Both the position numbers and the translations under genes were made by a program. This document shows, piece after piece, positions 9,701-20,629 of a stretch of 25,443 nt of DNA. The DNA lies in assembly GCA_004335635.1 (NCBI GenBank), contig QAXH01006404.1:4455-29897 (forward strand), given 5' to 3'. Below the pieces are notes generated by a model. That model did no database searches and was not told where the DNA came from. It saw only the letters and a program-made list of their open reading frames with translations. This DNA is from Chloromonas sp. AAM2 (Eukaryota; Chlorophyta; Chlorophyceae; Chlamydomonadales; Chlamydomonadaceae). The number at the start of each line of letters is the position of its first letter. The stretch's first letter is position 1.

Positions 9701-12429
9701 TTGTTGAGGTCGTTAAGTGGGTTGTACAGCGGTTTCAGTGATAGCGAGCTTGAGAGGGAGGGTGTGTGAATGGGCGGCCTGCAGCAGCAAAGGTACGGGT
9801 GACGATAAGAACGATAACAATAGCATTACTACGTTATGGTATTTGTATGGTTTGGGTACGGTAAAGGTGTGAGTGAGCATGCTGTGAGCATGCATGTTGT
9901 TTGGGCTTGAGGGGTGAGTCCATGATCACGGCTTGAGGTTTGCCGTCTCCGAAGGTCATGACTGAACCCCAAACTGATGGTACTCCTGCTGCGCATGTAT
10001 CTTTTGTGTACCGCTTGACTACAGGACAATAGAGCCGGAAAGCACACACATCATGCACCTTCACAAACTGTCATGGATCGGCGACTACAAGGACAGGGGT
10101 TTTGATGCTCTGAGCAACTATGTGAATGCCATGTAAGGATGATGGGGACGACCCTGTAATTTCACCTGAAAGCCGGCTGATGGTTCGCCCAACGGCTGAC
10201 CGAATCAGGTGGCAAACGATCAGGGCTAGACGAGCGCACAGGCTCATGCAAGCCAATACCATCCCTGCCAGACACGGACTGCGATGCAACCGCATGGGCC
10301 CTGAAAATGTGCCTTGAAACCGCCAGTAACCGACGCAATAACGCCGTGGCCTGTGTTGCTCTCCTTTTCCTGCTGCTGTTGCCCGTGCATCCCTGTTTCC
10401 GATTGCTGCTGCTGCTGTTGGTTTCGCTGCTGTAGCCACAGGTTGAGTGACTGCCTGTCATGTCCTGTGCCGGGCCCATGCCATTGTGGAGTCGCTGTGG
10501 GTGCTGTTCGTGGGGCGGGCGGGCGAGTGCGGACAGTGCTAACAACTCCGCCATTCTGCCCCAGACCACCCAGTGTATTCCAGGAAGCATCAAAAGCCCT
10601 TGGACCTACAAGGGCATGAGCTCCATCAGATGCATGGCTTGCGTCGGGGGCATGCCTGGTAGCAGTGGAGGAGTAGTGCCAAGAGGGTGTGGACATGCCG
10701 GCAGGTGTGGGTGTGGGGGCGGCATGGTGGGCTGGTGGTGGCGGGCCGGAGGTGCGGGGAACGGGAGGTGGAGAATCCTGTTCGTTTCCCGTTCCAGCAC
10801 CCACTGTTGCGCCTCCATGGCTGCTGATCGGTTGCTGAAACGTCCCTGCATGCCTTGACTCAATTGAATCAGCCACCCCTGATCTTGCACCCATGCTACC
10901 ACCTCCATGCTGGCGTGCATGCACATCAGACAGTGGCGGGCGAGCTGCATGCAAGCCGGTTGGTGGCAGGCCGGACAGCTGCCGGTGTGCGTCCTGCAGT
11001 GCTTGGGCATCCAACTGGCCCACACTGGCTTTCAGTGCAGGAGTGAAGGAGGCTGAGATACCCCAGGGTGGACCCATACCCGCCGCCCCCGGCCCTGCAC
11101 CCATCCCCGTTGCCATACTAGTCACCGTTCCCACCCCTGCCGATCCCGAGCCCGTCCCGGTCCCCGTCGACATGCCCGCCTCGCTCCGCCCCTCCCGCGC
11201 CATCCCCTGCCCCACCCCCCTCCCCCCGCGCCNNNNNNNNNNNNNNNNNNNNNNNNNNNNNNNNNNNNNNNNNNNNNNNNNNNNNNNNNNNNNNNNNNNN
11301 NNNNNNNNNNNNNNNNNNNNNNCGCTGCCCCCACACCCACCCCTGCACTCTGCACGTCACCACCCCTGCTACCCACTCCCAACGCCCTCCAACCGCCATC
11401 AACAGACGTGCCCAGTCTCCCTGTACCATACACGTCGCTTCCACCCCTGCCATTTCCCGCCATCCCCACATTCCCAACAATGCTTTGCGTGTACGGGACC
11501 CCATCCTCACGATCGCCAACCCCGGCCGCTGCATGTTCTGCCGCTCCCGTCGATTGTCTCCCCGGGCTCAGAAAGCAGGCCTGCTTGGCTGATTCGTCCA
11601 ATTGCAGGGTTAGGCGAACAGGGCAGCCCACTCGTTGCTGTTGGTGCAGGTGGTGTGGGTGAGGCCCGCCGGCTAGGGACGGGCAGCCTGCTGCCAGCTG
11701 CAGGAGCTCACCCTGTGTGCCATCACAGCCAAGCAAACTGCAGATTGTGAAAGACCTAACCTATCGCAAGTTCTGCAGAATGGATTCTCCTAACGCTCGC
11801 AGGACTTCTTGACTCAAATGCCTGGGAGCGGCACAAGCATTCAACCCTGCCCAAACTTGCTTTGAACCTGTCGCCACGTGCTGTAAACAAGCACATTGCC
11901 CTCAAAGGCCAAGGCAAAAAACAGAATCACTTGACTGCGCTGTACCTGGTACTTGTACTGCAGCAGTGCAGCTTGGCCTCGGTCGTCATCATGGAAACGT
12001 GCTTCGAAACAATCAGGGGTCGCACAGCCACCTGCAACATGTAGGACAGACAAGAAAGGCGATGGCTGCAATAGGGAAGGTAGAGCATGCGTGGCTTTAG
12101 TGGCAAGGTAGATGTGTCCCAGGGATTGCTAGCGTTCATGGAGCGCTCTTTCTACCTATCTATTAGCTATCTGATGACACTGTCGGCAGGTCTGCCAACT
12201 GATGATCCGTTGATGATGATGGTACATGGGCTGCACGAACCACGGAAAGGCGATGGCTGTGTGAGCAGCAAAACAGCTGTGGAGTTTCTCTTGCTGTATG
12301 AATAGTGCAGCAATCTTCAGCGGAGAGCCCTGCCAGCCCATGGGTCTCAAACAGCGGTTTTCAAACCATGGTCGCGCTCGCCTTGATATATGCAGGGATT
12401 ACTGCAGTGCCAATCTGTGGCGGTTCCCG

Positions 12430-12480
<51 letters not shown>

Positions 12481-15419
12481 TGCACAAGCAGACGTGGCCA
12501 AACACACAGATCGTGTTAAGAGCGTCACTGCACAAGTCTCACCCGGGGGATACACCAGCAGCAGGAAAGCATTGGCCTCGTTCATGGCCCTGTCCGGCAG
12601 TGTATTAGAGTAGGCGAAGCGCAGGCAGGCGGCCAGGACCAACGGGTGGTGCACGGAGGTGACCCCCCGCAGCCACACGCCCACCAAGGGAACGCTGAAG
12701 ACCTGATGCGGCAGGGCAGGGCAGGGCTTGTAGAATAGACAATTTCTTCTGTATCATACGTGTTGATACAACCCCGTATCAAGTGCAACGAACCTACGAA
12801 AAGAAGCAGCACAGCAAGGCAGCGGCCTGACGTTGTTTACTGTACTCAATCACATACATATAGGGGTAACGTTCGGCAGGGCCGCCTGAAGCAAGGCAAG
12901 GACAGCATTCTTCCTTTAGTTCTTTCCTGGCAGCGCTTTCGCAATCGCATTTTCTGGCAGAAGGTGATGTACAAGGACAGCAGGGCAGGGGCAAACACAG
13001 GTTGGGACTTGGCAGGTGCGAGAAACAGCCGCAGGGCTCATAAGAGCTACCCAAGAAAAGAGGGTGACAGGCAAGGGGCGAGGCACGCTGTCTATGGGAG
13101 CGTGAGCGTAGCAAGGAGCGCAGTGCTAGCCTGACTAGCCTGACTAGTAGCAGAACAGTGTTTCACCTTCGTGCATTCTACAACAGGGGACAAGTGACCA
13201 TGTCTTGCACATTGTGCGCGTCATGAACCAGCATGGGGACAACACGTAAGCCCATGCAGCATGACGAAAATGTGCATGCATGCTTCAACATACCCAACCT
13301 GTGCGCCATGTGCTTGCATGGGAATGAGACGCCTTGCCGGGTCCATGGTCAAGTAGCCATCTGCGGGCTCAGACCCTGATGTGCAAGAAGCTTATAGGTT
13401 ACAGATGGAAACCGAAAAACGGACACAGAAACCGCCCTCACACACCTGTGCATCATGTGCTTGCATGGGCACTAAACTTCTGGCCGGGTCCATGGTCAAA
13501 TACCCATCCTCTGGCGCCGCCCCGGGCTGCATGGGCACCACCAGTGAGCGAGCCAACGGGCTATCGGCCACACGCTTGCATGCAAGCAGGCCCAGCGACA
13601 AAGGACTGCCCGGGAGGAGTAACGTGCCATGGAGATGCGCTGTGCCGTCTGAGCGGAGTGTGAGGGCTGCACCAGTAGCGTACAGCTGGTTCATGTGGGC
13701 CGCACCTGCACGCATGGTGTGTTCATCGTCATTACATGGCAAGTGTGGGTTGCATTTGCAGAATGGTTGTATATGTGTGTGTGTGTACCTCCAATTGGGA
13801 TCGAGCTGTTTCACGCTTGTCACCATACAGGCACACCGATCGGCCATGCAATCGACGCCAGTGCGATGCACTTGATGCCATACACCAATTCACGTCACAG
13901 AGATTCCCTTTTTACACGCTTGGGCAGGTTGACGGCAAGAAAGGAACCCTGGTGTACAAACTGCCAAAAGCTTGAAGCTGTGAAAGCCTCCACGAAATCC
14001 CACATGCGATGCGACCACGTCACTGATGAGGTCACACTTGCACACATGCCACTGCCTGCATGTGTTCGAGTGCTTAGGCCTTACACAATGCACAGTGCAG
14101 CCTTACGAAAGTCAGTGAGCCACCGCACCAGCTCGCCTCTTACCCCGCGCGTTGATGCAGCTGCCTAAAGCAGACCGCAGGCGCTGGGCATCGGGCAGGG
14201 CTGTTGTTTGGGGGTTGGTCTCGGAGCCACATGGCTGCATGACTTGGCATGGGACCAGCAACTCCCCGGCACCTATGCAGAACGGGAACAGCATGAGCTT
14301 GCATGGCCTTTTTAGTAATGTCCCTTGGTTGCAAAACATGCAATGTGGTGGTTGCAGCAGGTGTGCTGGGGCGTCAGCAGGAGTGGCTGTTATAAGCTTG
14401 GCTGTCATGCTGTCGGCCACCGCAGCACCATGGCTATGCGATGGGTCTGTAGGTCTGTCACAAACATTCATGCCGGCAATGCCGGTGTCATGTGGCAACA
14501 GGCTACGAAAGGTTTGCGTGTCCTTTGCTGATGATGTGATTGAGATGCATGTAAACAGCTCCTACATGCATGCATGATACTTGGTGCAAGCCTGCTTTCA
14601 TGCCAAATACAGCCAGCATGCCTGCCTGCGAGACGGCATGTCATGTAGTGATCTCATGCAACCCTTGACTCATGCTGTTGAAAAGCGATAGCCACGCATC
14701 GATCGATGCAAAACACGTAGGTGATTGCCAGGCAAAACACGACGTGACATCGAAACCTCATGCACTGCTGGGAACCATGCTGAGTAGGAAAGCATGCAGA
14801 AGACATTACGTCTTCTGCTCATGCCAGGTGTGCACATGCATGCCTGGTCCCACCTGGTGCATGGGCTGAGAGACCAGGCTGTCTGGGTGCCAAAAGCATG
14901 CGACAATGGCGCCCATTGGCATCTACACTGACATGGGCTGTGAGCGCCAGTATGGACTGGTCTGCGTGCTGCTTGGAGCCAGGCTGCAGCACAGCAGACG
15001 CTGCTTGAAGAATGTCCGGATCAGCCTCAACGCTGGGAAGGTGAGCCTGTTGCAAGAGGAAAGGGCAGGGCATGATTGCAAGGCGGGCGGGCTTGCATGG
15101 GTGAGCAAGCGCGCATGATGACCGTATTACGTACAGTTGGCTGCAAGTAAACCATTGGGGCTTGAGGCGTGCGGTCCCATAGGTATTTCCGGCTGGCTGG
15201 GAAGCGTAGTCCACGATGTTGCGTGGCTGGGTACGGGGGCCCACCATTGGTCCCATAACCACTGCTTGCTGTTGCCGGGTTATGCCTGCTTAGTGGCGTC
15301 TTGCTTGCATCCGCATATGCTGCAGCAGCGGCTGAGCTTGCCTGTGCATGGTCCGCCACACTATGCCCTTCGCGCTGAACAGGTGCGCCTGAGGACTTGA
15401 AGAAAGCGGATGAGACCAT
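6781..15419 (-). CDS. STIL: STIL/Ana2/SAS-5-like centriole duplication protein
   Basis: STIL-family proteins bridge PLK4, CPAP/SAS-4 and SAS-6 at the start of centriole/basal body assembly. Exons on the minus strand: 15419-15135, 15046-14854, 14272-14144, 13705-13446, 12702-12543, 12031-11946, 11712 to about 10340 (with an N gap), 9778-8884, 8608 to about 7270, and 7164-6781 (the last possibly longer, to about 7178). Junction phases agree for the first six. About 1,700 residues, against about 1,290 in human. Conserved islands in family order: RFPASRKYLWDRTPQ; GELLVPCQV; PEDGYLTMDPAR; VPLVGVWLRGVTSVHHPLV; AACLRF; TPDCFEARF; GLSSDSILLQQQVLALQQQ joined to VQMLQQQLASVLQQ (coiled coil); SPTGASAFW; and MEAQLMRKYGLMR at the C terminus, as in the STAN motif. 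Between them lie Gln/His/Ser/Ala-rich tracts. Unresolved: the exon 7 donor, any exon in 9830-10070, and the last intron. The ATG choice gives a 95-codon first exon. Confidence 0.85.
8884..9778 (-). other. STIL-like exon 8: Gln/His-rich tract ending in the coiled coil
   Basis: The acceptor TTTGCTGCTGCAG precedes 9778. The exon opens with SLKPLYNPLNDLNNRF, is then dominated by Gln, His, Asn and Met, and ends in the LQQQVLALQQQ heptad-like stretch. A GT donor follows at 8883 in phase 0, joining directly to the second half of the coiled coil at 8608. Confidence 0.7.
9779..10339. other. STIL-like intron, possibly with an unplaced exon
   Basis: On the minus strand 10064-9890 has an open frame including VPSVWGSVMTFGDGK, but no phase-consistent splice pair was found. 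Exon 8 needs two bases from the exon before it, so an extra exon or a different exon 7 donor is likely here. Confidence 0.35.
11233..11322. other. Assembly gap, 90 N
   Basis: A run of N inside the low-complexity Gly/Ala/Pro-coding part of STIL-like exon 7. The reading frame cannot be followed across it, and its real length is unknown. Confidence 0.95.
12429..12480. repeat. (AAT)n microsatellite
   Basis: About 17 AAT triplets in the STIL-like intron after exon 5 (12542-12032), roughly 60 bases past the donor. Confidence 0.95.
13299..13375 (-). other. Duplicated alternative exon (4') of the STIL-like gene
   Basis: A 77-base exon copy of the 3' end of exon 4 (13446-13705). It encodes DGYLTMDPARRLIPMQAHGAQ-type sequence where the parent has DGYLTMDPARSLVPMQAHDAQ. 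It has its own polypyrimidine tract with CACATCAG acceptor and a GT donor, and enters in phase 1 and leaves in phase 0, exactly like exon 4. Exon 3 to 4' to 5 is in frame but loses about 60 residues; exon 4 followed by 4' reads ATG GCT ACT TGA, a stop. Confidence 0.7.
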
Positions 15420-15423
15420 TACA
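15419..15423 (-). terminator. Candidate poly(A) signal TGTAA overlapping the STIL-like start
   Basis: The minus-strand string CATGTAATGG places a TGTAA directly against the ATG. It is the nearest good candidate poly(A) motif noticed downstream of the cysteine-rich gene (about 400 bases after its stop). Confidence 0.3.
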
Positions 15424-15820
15424 TGAGCAACCTGGAATATAAGAATGTATGCTGAACACAACAAAGCTCAGGCATATTCAACGACTGGGTTCAGTCAAGG
15501 ATCTTCAAAAATTCATGGGAGCTACAACGCGCTGCCAACAAGCTACAGCTGAATGTGGGACAATTGTCAAGAGCTTCCTAAGTGGTGATGTGAAACGGAC
15601 GCACCAGACAAGTCGTTCCGTAGCAAGGCGTTTCAAAAGCCGCGAGCTTCAGGCAGCCAATGCCAGTCGGCAATCGGCGCCACTGCAACAATAGTCACCT
15701 GGCAATTATGATAGCAGTACATGCACGCTATAAGCAATGCGGACTGGCCACTGATTAAACATGGGGGGTTTGAATCTGGACAGCCTTGCCTCATGGCCTT
15801 GGCCTTAACATGCTGTCCTC
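15424..15820. other. Short intergenic region between two tandem minus-strand genes
   Basis: About 400 bp that must hold the 3' UTR of the cysteine-rich gene and the promoter/5' UTR of the STIL-like gene. A plus-strand 81-codon ORF (15449-15694) has no recognisable domain. No TATA box was seen. Confidence 0.45.
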
Positions 15821-18800
15821 CTAACCAAAGGCGGACATCTGTGCCAGAATCGCACCCTGCTCTCCAGGTTGTGAGCAGTCGTAATACAGACCGGTCCCCA
15901 AGCACCTATCACCCAAAGCCAAGCTGTACTGAGCGATGCCTGGATCCTGGCACAGCAGCATTCGGAATTCATTGTGACACTTGTCTGGCACCTGCAGGAG
16001 TGCATGCATGCACGAATCATTTGCGAACTGGGCAGTGCATGCATACGCAAGGCTACGCACGCCATTGCGCACACATGACTAAGTAATGTGATTACATGGC
16101 GCTCACACACATGCAAAGACAGCGTACAAGCCTGCCACAGCCACATATGGAACTACAGATCAAGTCTGGCATGATATACGCGCATGTTGCATCAACGATC
16201 CCATACGCATGCATGCATGTTACAGGACACCATGCCGACAAGCATGCGAACAAAGCATGCACGCACCGATCGCATGGCCAGCGCGCAGATGAAGGAGCAG
16301 CAGCCCAGCTGTATGCTCAGCTCCCCATGGCAAGACGAGATGATCTTTGAAATGAAAGGCTGGCACAGAGCAGAAGCATTGCTCAGCAGTCCGGTTGTCT
16401 TGAGGGTGACAACCAGAGCGTTGTACCTCGGCCAGAGCACCTCAGACACCGGGCATTGGCCTGCACAACAACAAGCAGCACGAAGTCGCAAGTGATCACC
16501 TTATTACCGCAAGTGATTCCAAAGAAACATGCACTTCCGTCGCTCAAACGTCAACAAGGGCCCCATAGCCCAACAAGGACAATCTGGCGTATGGACAGTG
16601 CCCTACAAACTATCAGTAGCCCATAACAATCTGTTTGATTACATCAAGCAGACCGTGAACATACGGCACCATGTTTGCACACACGTGGCGCTCCTACTAC
16701 TACGTCGCTTTATCTGTTTACACCAGGAAAGCCGTTTAAAGGCCAGATTTGGCAATGCCCGACCTATTCCGAGCAGGAAAGTATGGCCTGAACTGTTCAC
16801 ACCTTCCTGTGATGCCACCAATGGTAAGCTGCTTGAATGTCCAGCGTCAGTGCTGTTCATCAGAAACTTATCGCTGGAAACGGCCTGCAGAACACGGCAT
16901 CGCATGCACTTTGGCAAGGCCTTAGCTCAAGCCTTAGGTCCAGAAAATGGTCGCCGTTGCTTTACACCACGACATGAGCCTGCTTTCAAGAGCCATTTGA
17001 TAGTGGCTTTGATGTTACCTGTTTCTGTACCATGTGACCCACCTCACATGAAAGCGTCAGATTGCCACATCGCTCACCCGCGTTGAAGCTGCAAGAATGC
17101 GAAACGAGCATGACCCTAATGCTGAGTGTGTGGGTGTGGATGCGTGTATGGTGGGTGCGTGAGTTCAAATGTACAGAAATGTTCAAATGTACTGTATGGT
17201 GTGTGGCACTGACAGCTGCAGAGCACTGACAACTGCCCTTAGCAAGTGCGGGTGATGTGATCATTTGCCGGTGCCTCATACAGTGCAGGAGATGAACCAT
17301 GCTACACAGCCGTCAGCAACACCGAACGCATGCCGTCAGCCGCCGCTTGCGGCTTACAAGTACTTGGTTAGGAAAGGCGTTCTGCCACAGAGCGAACGTG
17401 CGAAGGAGGCCAGGCATGGGATGGGCACCTGCGTGTCACATAAATGCAAAAGCCGATGTGGAAAAGAGGTGTGAGTAGATGGTGCGATGCAATGGTAGCT
17501 AGGAGCAGGTGCATGCGCAAGGGACACTCGACTGAAAATACTTGAATTTGAATCAAACACAGACCATTGTGACCTTTCTTGGCTTAACGATTGTCAGGCG
17601 CGTAATTCTTGGAGAGATATTGTGTCTAGCTGCAGTACCGTGGGTTGAACCATGAAAAGCCATGTAATGATGATGATGATGATGACCGACCATTGTAACA
17701 GGTAATGGCCAAGGCAGCAAGATGAAGCCTGTTACTGACATGCAACCCTGGCCTGCCCAATCAATCAGACAGGTTGCACCATGCTCCCATTACCTGCTCC
17801 AAAGCTGCTCGGCAGCGCAGTGAGCAGCAGCCTGACATGTACGTGAGGTCATCGTAACATGAGGGCAGGTAGGCCAGGGAAAGGCGCAGACAATCCTGAG
17901 GCACATCTTGCGCAAACGCCAAGAGGCTGTCGAACAGTAGGGACCCTGCAGGGGAGCGCACCAAGATCTCGCGACATTGGCAGGGGCAATGGTTTCCTGG
18001 TGTTGCTCAGGGTTGGCCAAAGCTAAGAGTAGGCCTTAACCTTATATCAATATGTGTTTGATGTGTGTCTGTGCGTGTGCGTGTGCGTGTGTGTGTGTCT
18101 GTGTCTGTGCGCGTGCGCGTGCGCGTGCGCGTGGTCATCAATGCTGCTGCACCCCACGACGCAATGTGCAGGCAAAGACAAAGCTCTGACATACCGGTGC
18201 CGGGATTGGTACATGCGGGCATGTACCAAGCAAGTAACAGCCCGGAATGACAGCACAGCCTCGCGCATGGATTGTTGCCATGCTCACCATTGAAGTCTCG
18301 CCACAACTCAGGGACTTGCTGGGCACACTGAGAGTAGTAGAGCATGTCCCGCTGTTCATGTGCCACAGCCATACTGTCATTTGCAGCTCCGGTTCTGTTA
18401 TCGTAAATTGCCAGGCCTCCTGGGACTTGCCCCTGGTGGAGCAACCGCGCCAGGAGCGTTTCATTGACAGGGCATGTGAGCTGTAGGCCTACATTAGCAG
18501 CTGGTAGGCAGCGGTCGAACACAGCAGAGACCAGAGGGGCATAGTAGGTGCCATTGGAGCACACGTACTGCCAAAACTCTGCCAGGCATTCCGGCGTCAG
18601 CGCCTGCATTTCAAAAATGAATTGTGACGGTATTGTGAGGTCCTGCATTGGATGAATTCTGATTCTTGTGCCCAAAATTGCAGGTATGCCGTCCGGTGAT
18701 GCATGTCACTGCGGACCAGCACTTTCGTCGCGACGGCATGCACTACTTGACAGCCGGCCAACACTGAACTGGCAGCCGGCCAACACTGACCAGCCTCAAG

Positions 18801-19541
18801 GCGCGCGCGCAGGAGGGCGAGCAGCAACCAGATGCCAGTGACAAATCCGTAAGGCACACCGCCAAACTCGTTGACACGATGCCATAGCAGCCTGTAAATG
18901 CACGGCAAGGCAGCAACAGGGAGCCAGCAACGTCTCATTGGTCGCCTGCAGGCAGACTGTAGCATATCATCTGCATTGTCATGTCAGCAGCTGCTGTGCT
19001 CCGAGCACTCAACTCCACAGAATGAAGTGGGCACATCCACCCCGCCCCATGTGCTTGCACCATGCGCTTGCACCTGTCAAACGAGGATATCTTGCCAACG
19101 CTCACCAGACGAAATAACCTGCTGCAGCTCACCAGCCAGAAACGCGATTTGCGATGCTGCGACGCAACCAGGTCAGGTCAATGCAGTGCATGATTGAGCA
19201 CAATTGACGCAATGCACTTCTGAGCTCGAACGGCAGGGCAGCGGCAAGTGATGAGTTCAAAGCCCACCAGAGAAGTCTTCTCGCGGCACTGTCAACACAT
19301 TGCAGTTTGGGTCTTGCAGTACCCGCGGTCGCTGCGGCTGCGAGATAGTGGTTTGCACGCCACTCTCCGGGCGCTGTGCGCGCGGGACAGTGACCAAGCC
19401 TTCTATCGGAACGAGAGTCGCTTGACTGCTGACGCAGCGCACGAGTGACAGCAGAAAGCACGCCAACGTCAGCAGAACAGAACCCCTTCTGCCCGCAGTC
19501 GCCGGGAGACGCAGATTGCGGTGGAGTTGCATTGAGCTCAT
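15821..19541 (-). CDS. Secreted cysteine-rich modular protein, hypothetical
   Basis: Family not recognised. Exons that can be supported: a signal-peptide exon from ATG 19541 (hydrophobic core SVLLTLACFLLSLVRCVSS, probable donor near 19330); 18603 to about 18240 (ALTPECLAEFWQYVC... VFDRCLPAANVGLQLTCP, with NGT, NET and NRT glycosylation sites); 17945-17794 (LAYLPSCYDDLTYMSGCCSLRCRAALEQ pattern); 16359-16267 (SSCHGELSIQLGCCSFICALAM); and 15991-15821 (VPDKCHNEFRMLLC, ending in a stop). The last three join in phase 0. A module C-x(9-11)-CC-x3-C-x2-A[LM] then VPxxC is repeated at least twice, which suggests disulfide-rich extracellular domains. The splice path between 18240 and 17945 and the N-terminal middle (18690-19250) are not settled. 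Codons for Cys are dense only in these exons. Confidence 0.55.
16460..17793. other. Long intron of the cysteine-rich gene
   Basis: About 1.3 kb without a supported exon. A plus-strand 185-codon ORF (16529-17086) lacks any recognised domain. An (ATG)n run lies at 17667-17685. Confidence 0.4.
18053..18133. repeat. Alternating purine-pyrimidine (GT)n/(GC)n tract
   Basis: About 80 bases of GT/GC dinucleotides with few interruptions, in an intron of the cysteine-rich gene. Such tracts favour Z-DNA. Confidence 0.85.
18751..18790. repeat. 22-bp tandem duplication
   Basis: The unit beginning CAGCCGGCCAACACTGA occurs twice in tandem. On the minus strand, in the open frame, it gives a repeated Ala-Gly-Cys/Gly-Gln-Cys stretch, possibly coding in the cysteine-rich gene. 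Confidence 0.7.
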
Positions 19542-19549
19542 GACACCAT

Positions 19550-20275
19550 GTGTGCTTTTTGATCGGCCATCTGTTCTTGACAGTCCCGTACTGATGATCG
19601 CCTCCGCCGCAGCCGTTGAGTGCTATCCGCACCGCGACAAAGCATGTGAATTTGCGAAGCCGTTACGGACTTGAAGCGTTGTGACACACAGACAGCCAGT
19701 TCAGAGCTTTCGTGCTTGCCTGCGAGCTTTGGTGGCAACGCCGTTTGCATTATTAGTGTACGTGGAGCCGCAGGCTGACTTGACAGCAGAACCAGCAACA
19801 AAAAAAAGATGTTTGCCAGTTCTGGGACAATTTCCAGAAACAGCTCTGGAACCAGTGTGGGGATAGGTGAGCTGTGGAAGCAGGGTTCGACCAGAGTACA
19901 TGGTCTCAGGGCTAGTCAAGGAGATAGGGGCGATAATCCTTTAAGCGGTCAAGTATAGTCCTTGATTCACCGATGTACAGAGGCTCACCACGCTCATTAA
20001 AGATAAGATATAACCCACAATTACCGGCATGACATTTCAATTACAAGGAGGGAGTGCACGCCAGGCAGCACGTCCAACGCAAATACCAACTATTTGCGCA
20101 AATTGCGAAAATTTCTCCTAGTAAAGGGGAATCTGACCGTGTCAGCAGGAGGTGGTGATGCCCTTGTGGCCATCACCCCACAGAACGCCTTCCGAAAGCA
20201 TCCCGTTAGCCATATAAATGGACTGGATTGAAAGATTGTCAGGGTCAAGGTCGGTGTCAGCGCTAGTGAAGTGAA
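19550..20275. other. Repeat-like intergenic DNA
   Basis: No supported gene. Composition becomes more AT-rich from about 19920, and a partial inverted repeat GGTGGTGATG/CATCACCCC lies at about 20151-20198. Likely transposon-derived. Confidence 0.35.
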
Positions 20276-20629
20276 ATGGCAACCCTCACAATGTCAACTG
20301 TTGATAGCGAATTCCAGTCATTTAAGCGGCATTTTTTGCCATATGACGTTACTTCATGGCCCATTGAAGGACATGCCACACTGAAGCGATCACCCGAAGT
20401 GGAATTGGCATATCAAGCAGTGACATATCAAGTCAATCGATTGTCATGGGAGCTTGGTAATCCTCCAGTCTTGCAGCCCTTCTCCTTGACGCCTTGCCGG
20501 TACCTTCTCTGCAAGTGCACGGTGATGCATACACATTATTGGCGGTGTCAAACGACAGGCGCTGACAGTGCCAAACTATGTCTGCGGCAGGCTCTGACAG
20601 TGCCAAACTATGTCTGCGGCAGGCTCTGA
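20276..20629 (+). CDS. Hypothetical ORF running into a tandem repeat
   Basis: A 117-codon ORF; the first 65 or so residues look protein-like (beginning MATLTMSTVDSEF), the end is the 32-bp tandem repeat. No domain recognised. Likely a transposon remnant. Confidence 0.2.
   Translation: MATLTMSTVDSEFQSFKRHFLPYDVTSWPIEGHATLKRSPEVELAYQAVTYQVNRLSWELGNPPVLQPFSLTPCRYLLCKCTVMHTHYWRCQTTGADSAKLCLRQALTVPNYVCGRL

Noticed and set aside
12298..12519. Poly-Ile, poly-Asn and poly-Tyr ORFs
   Set aside because: Artefacts of the (AAT)n microsatellite.
16529..17086. Plus-strand 185-codon ORF
   Set aside because: No domain, no splice context, and it lies inside an intron of the cysteine-rich gene on the other strand; composition does not look selected.
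19129..19632. Alternative 167-codon minus frame over the signal-peptide exon
   Set aside because: The frame beginning at 19541 has a clear signal peptide; the alternative has no domain and is Arg/Ser/Ala-rich noise at its start.
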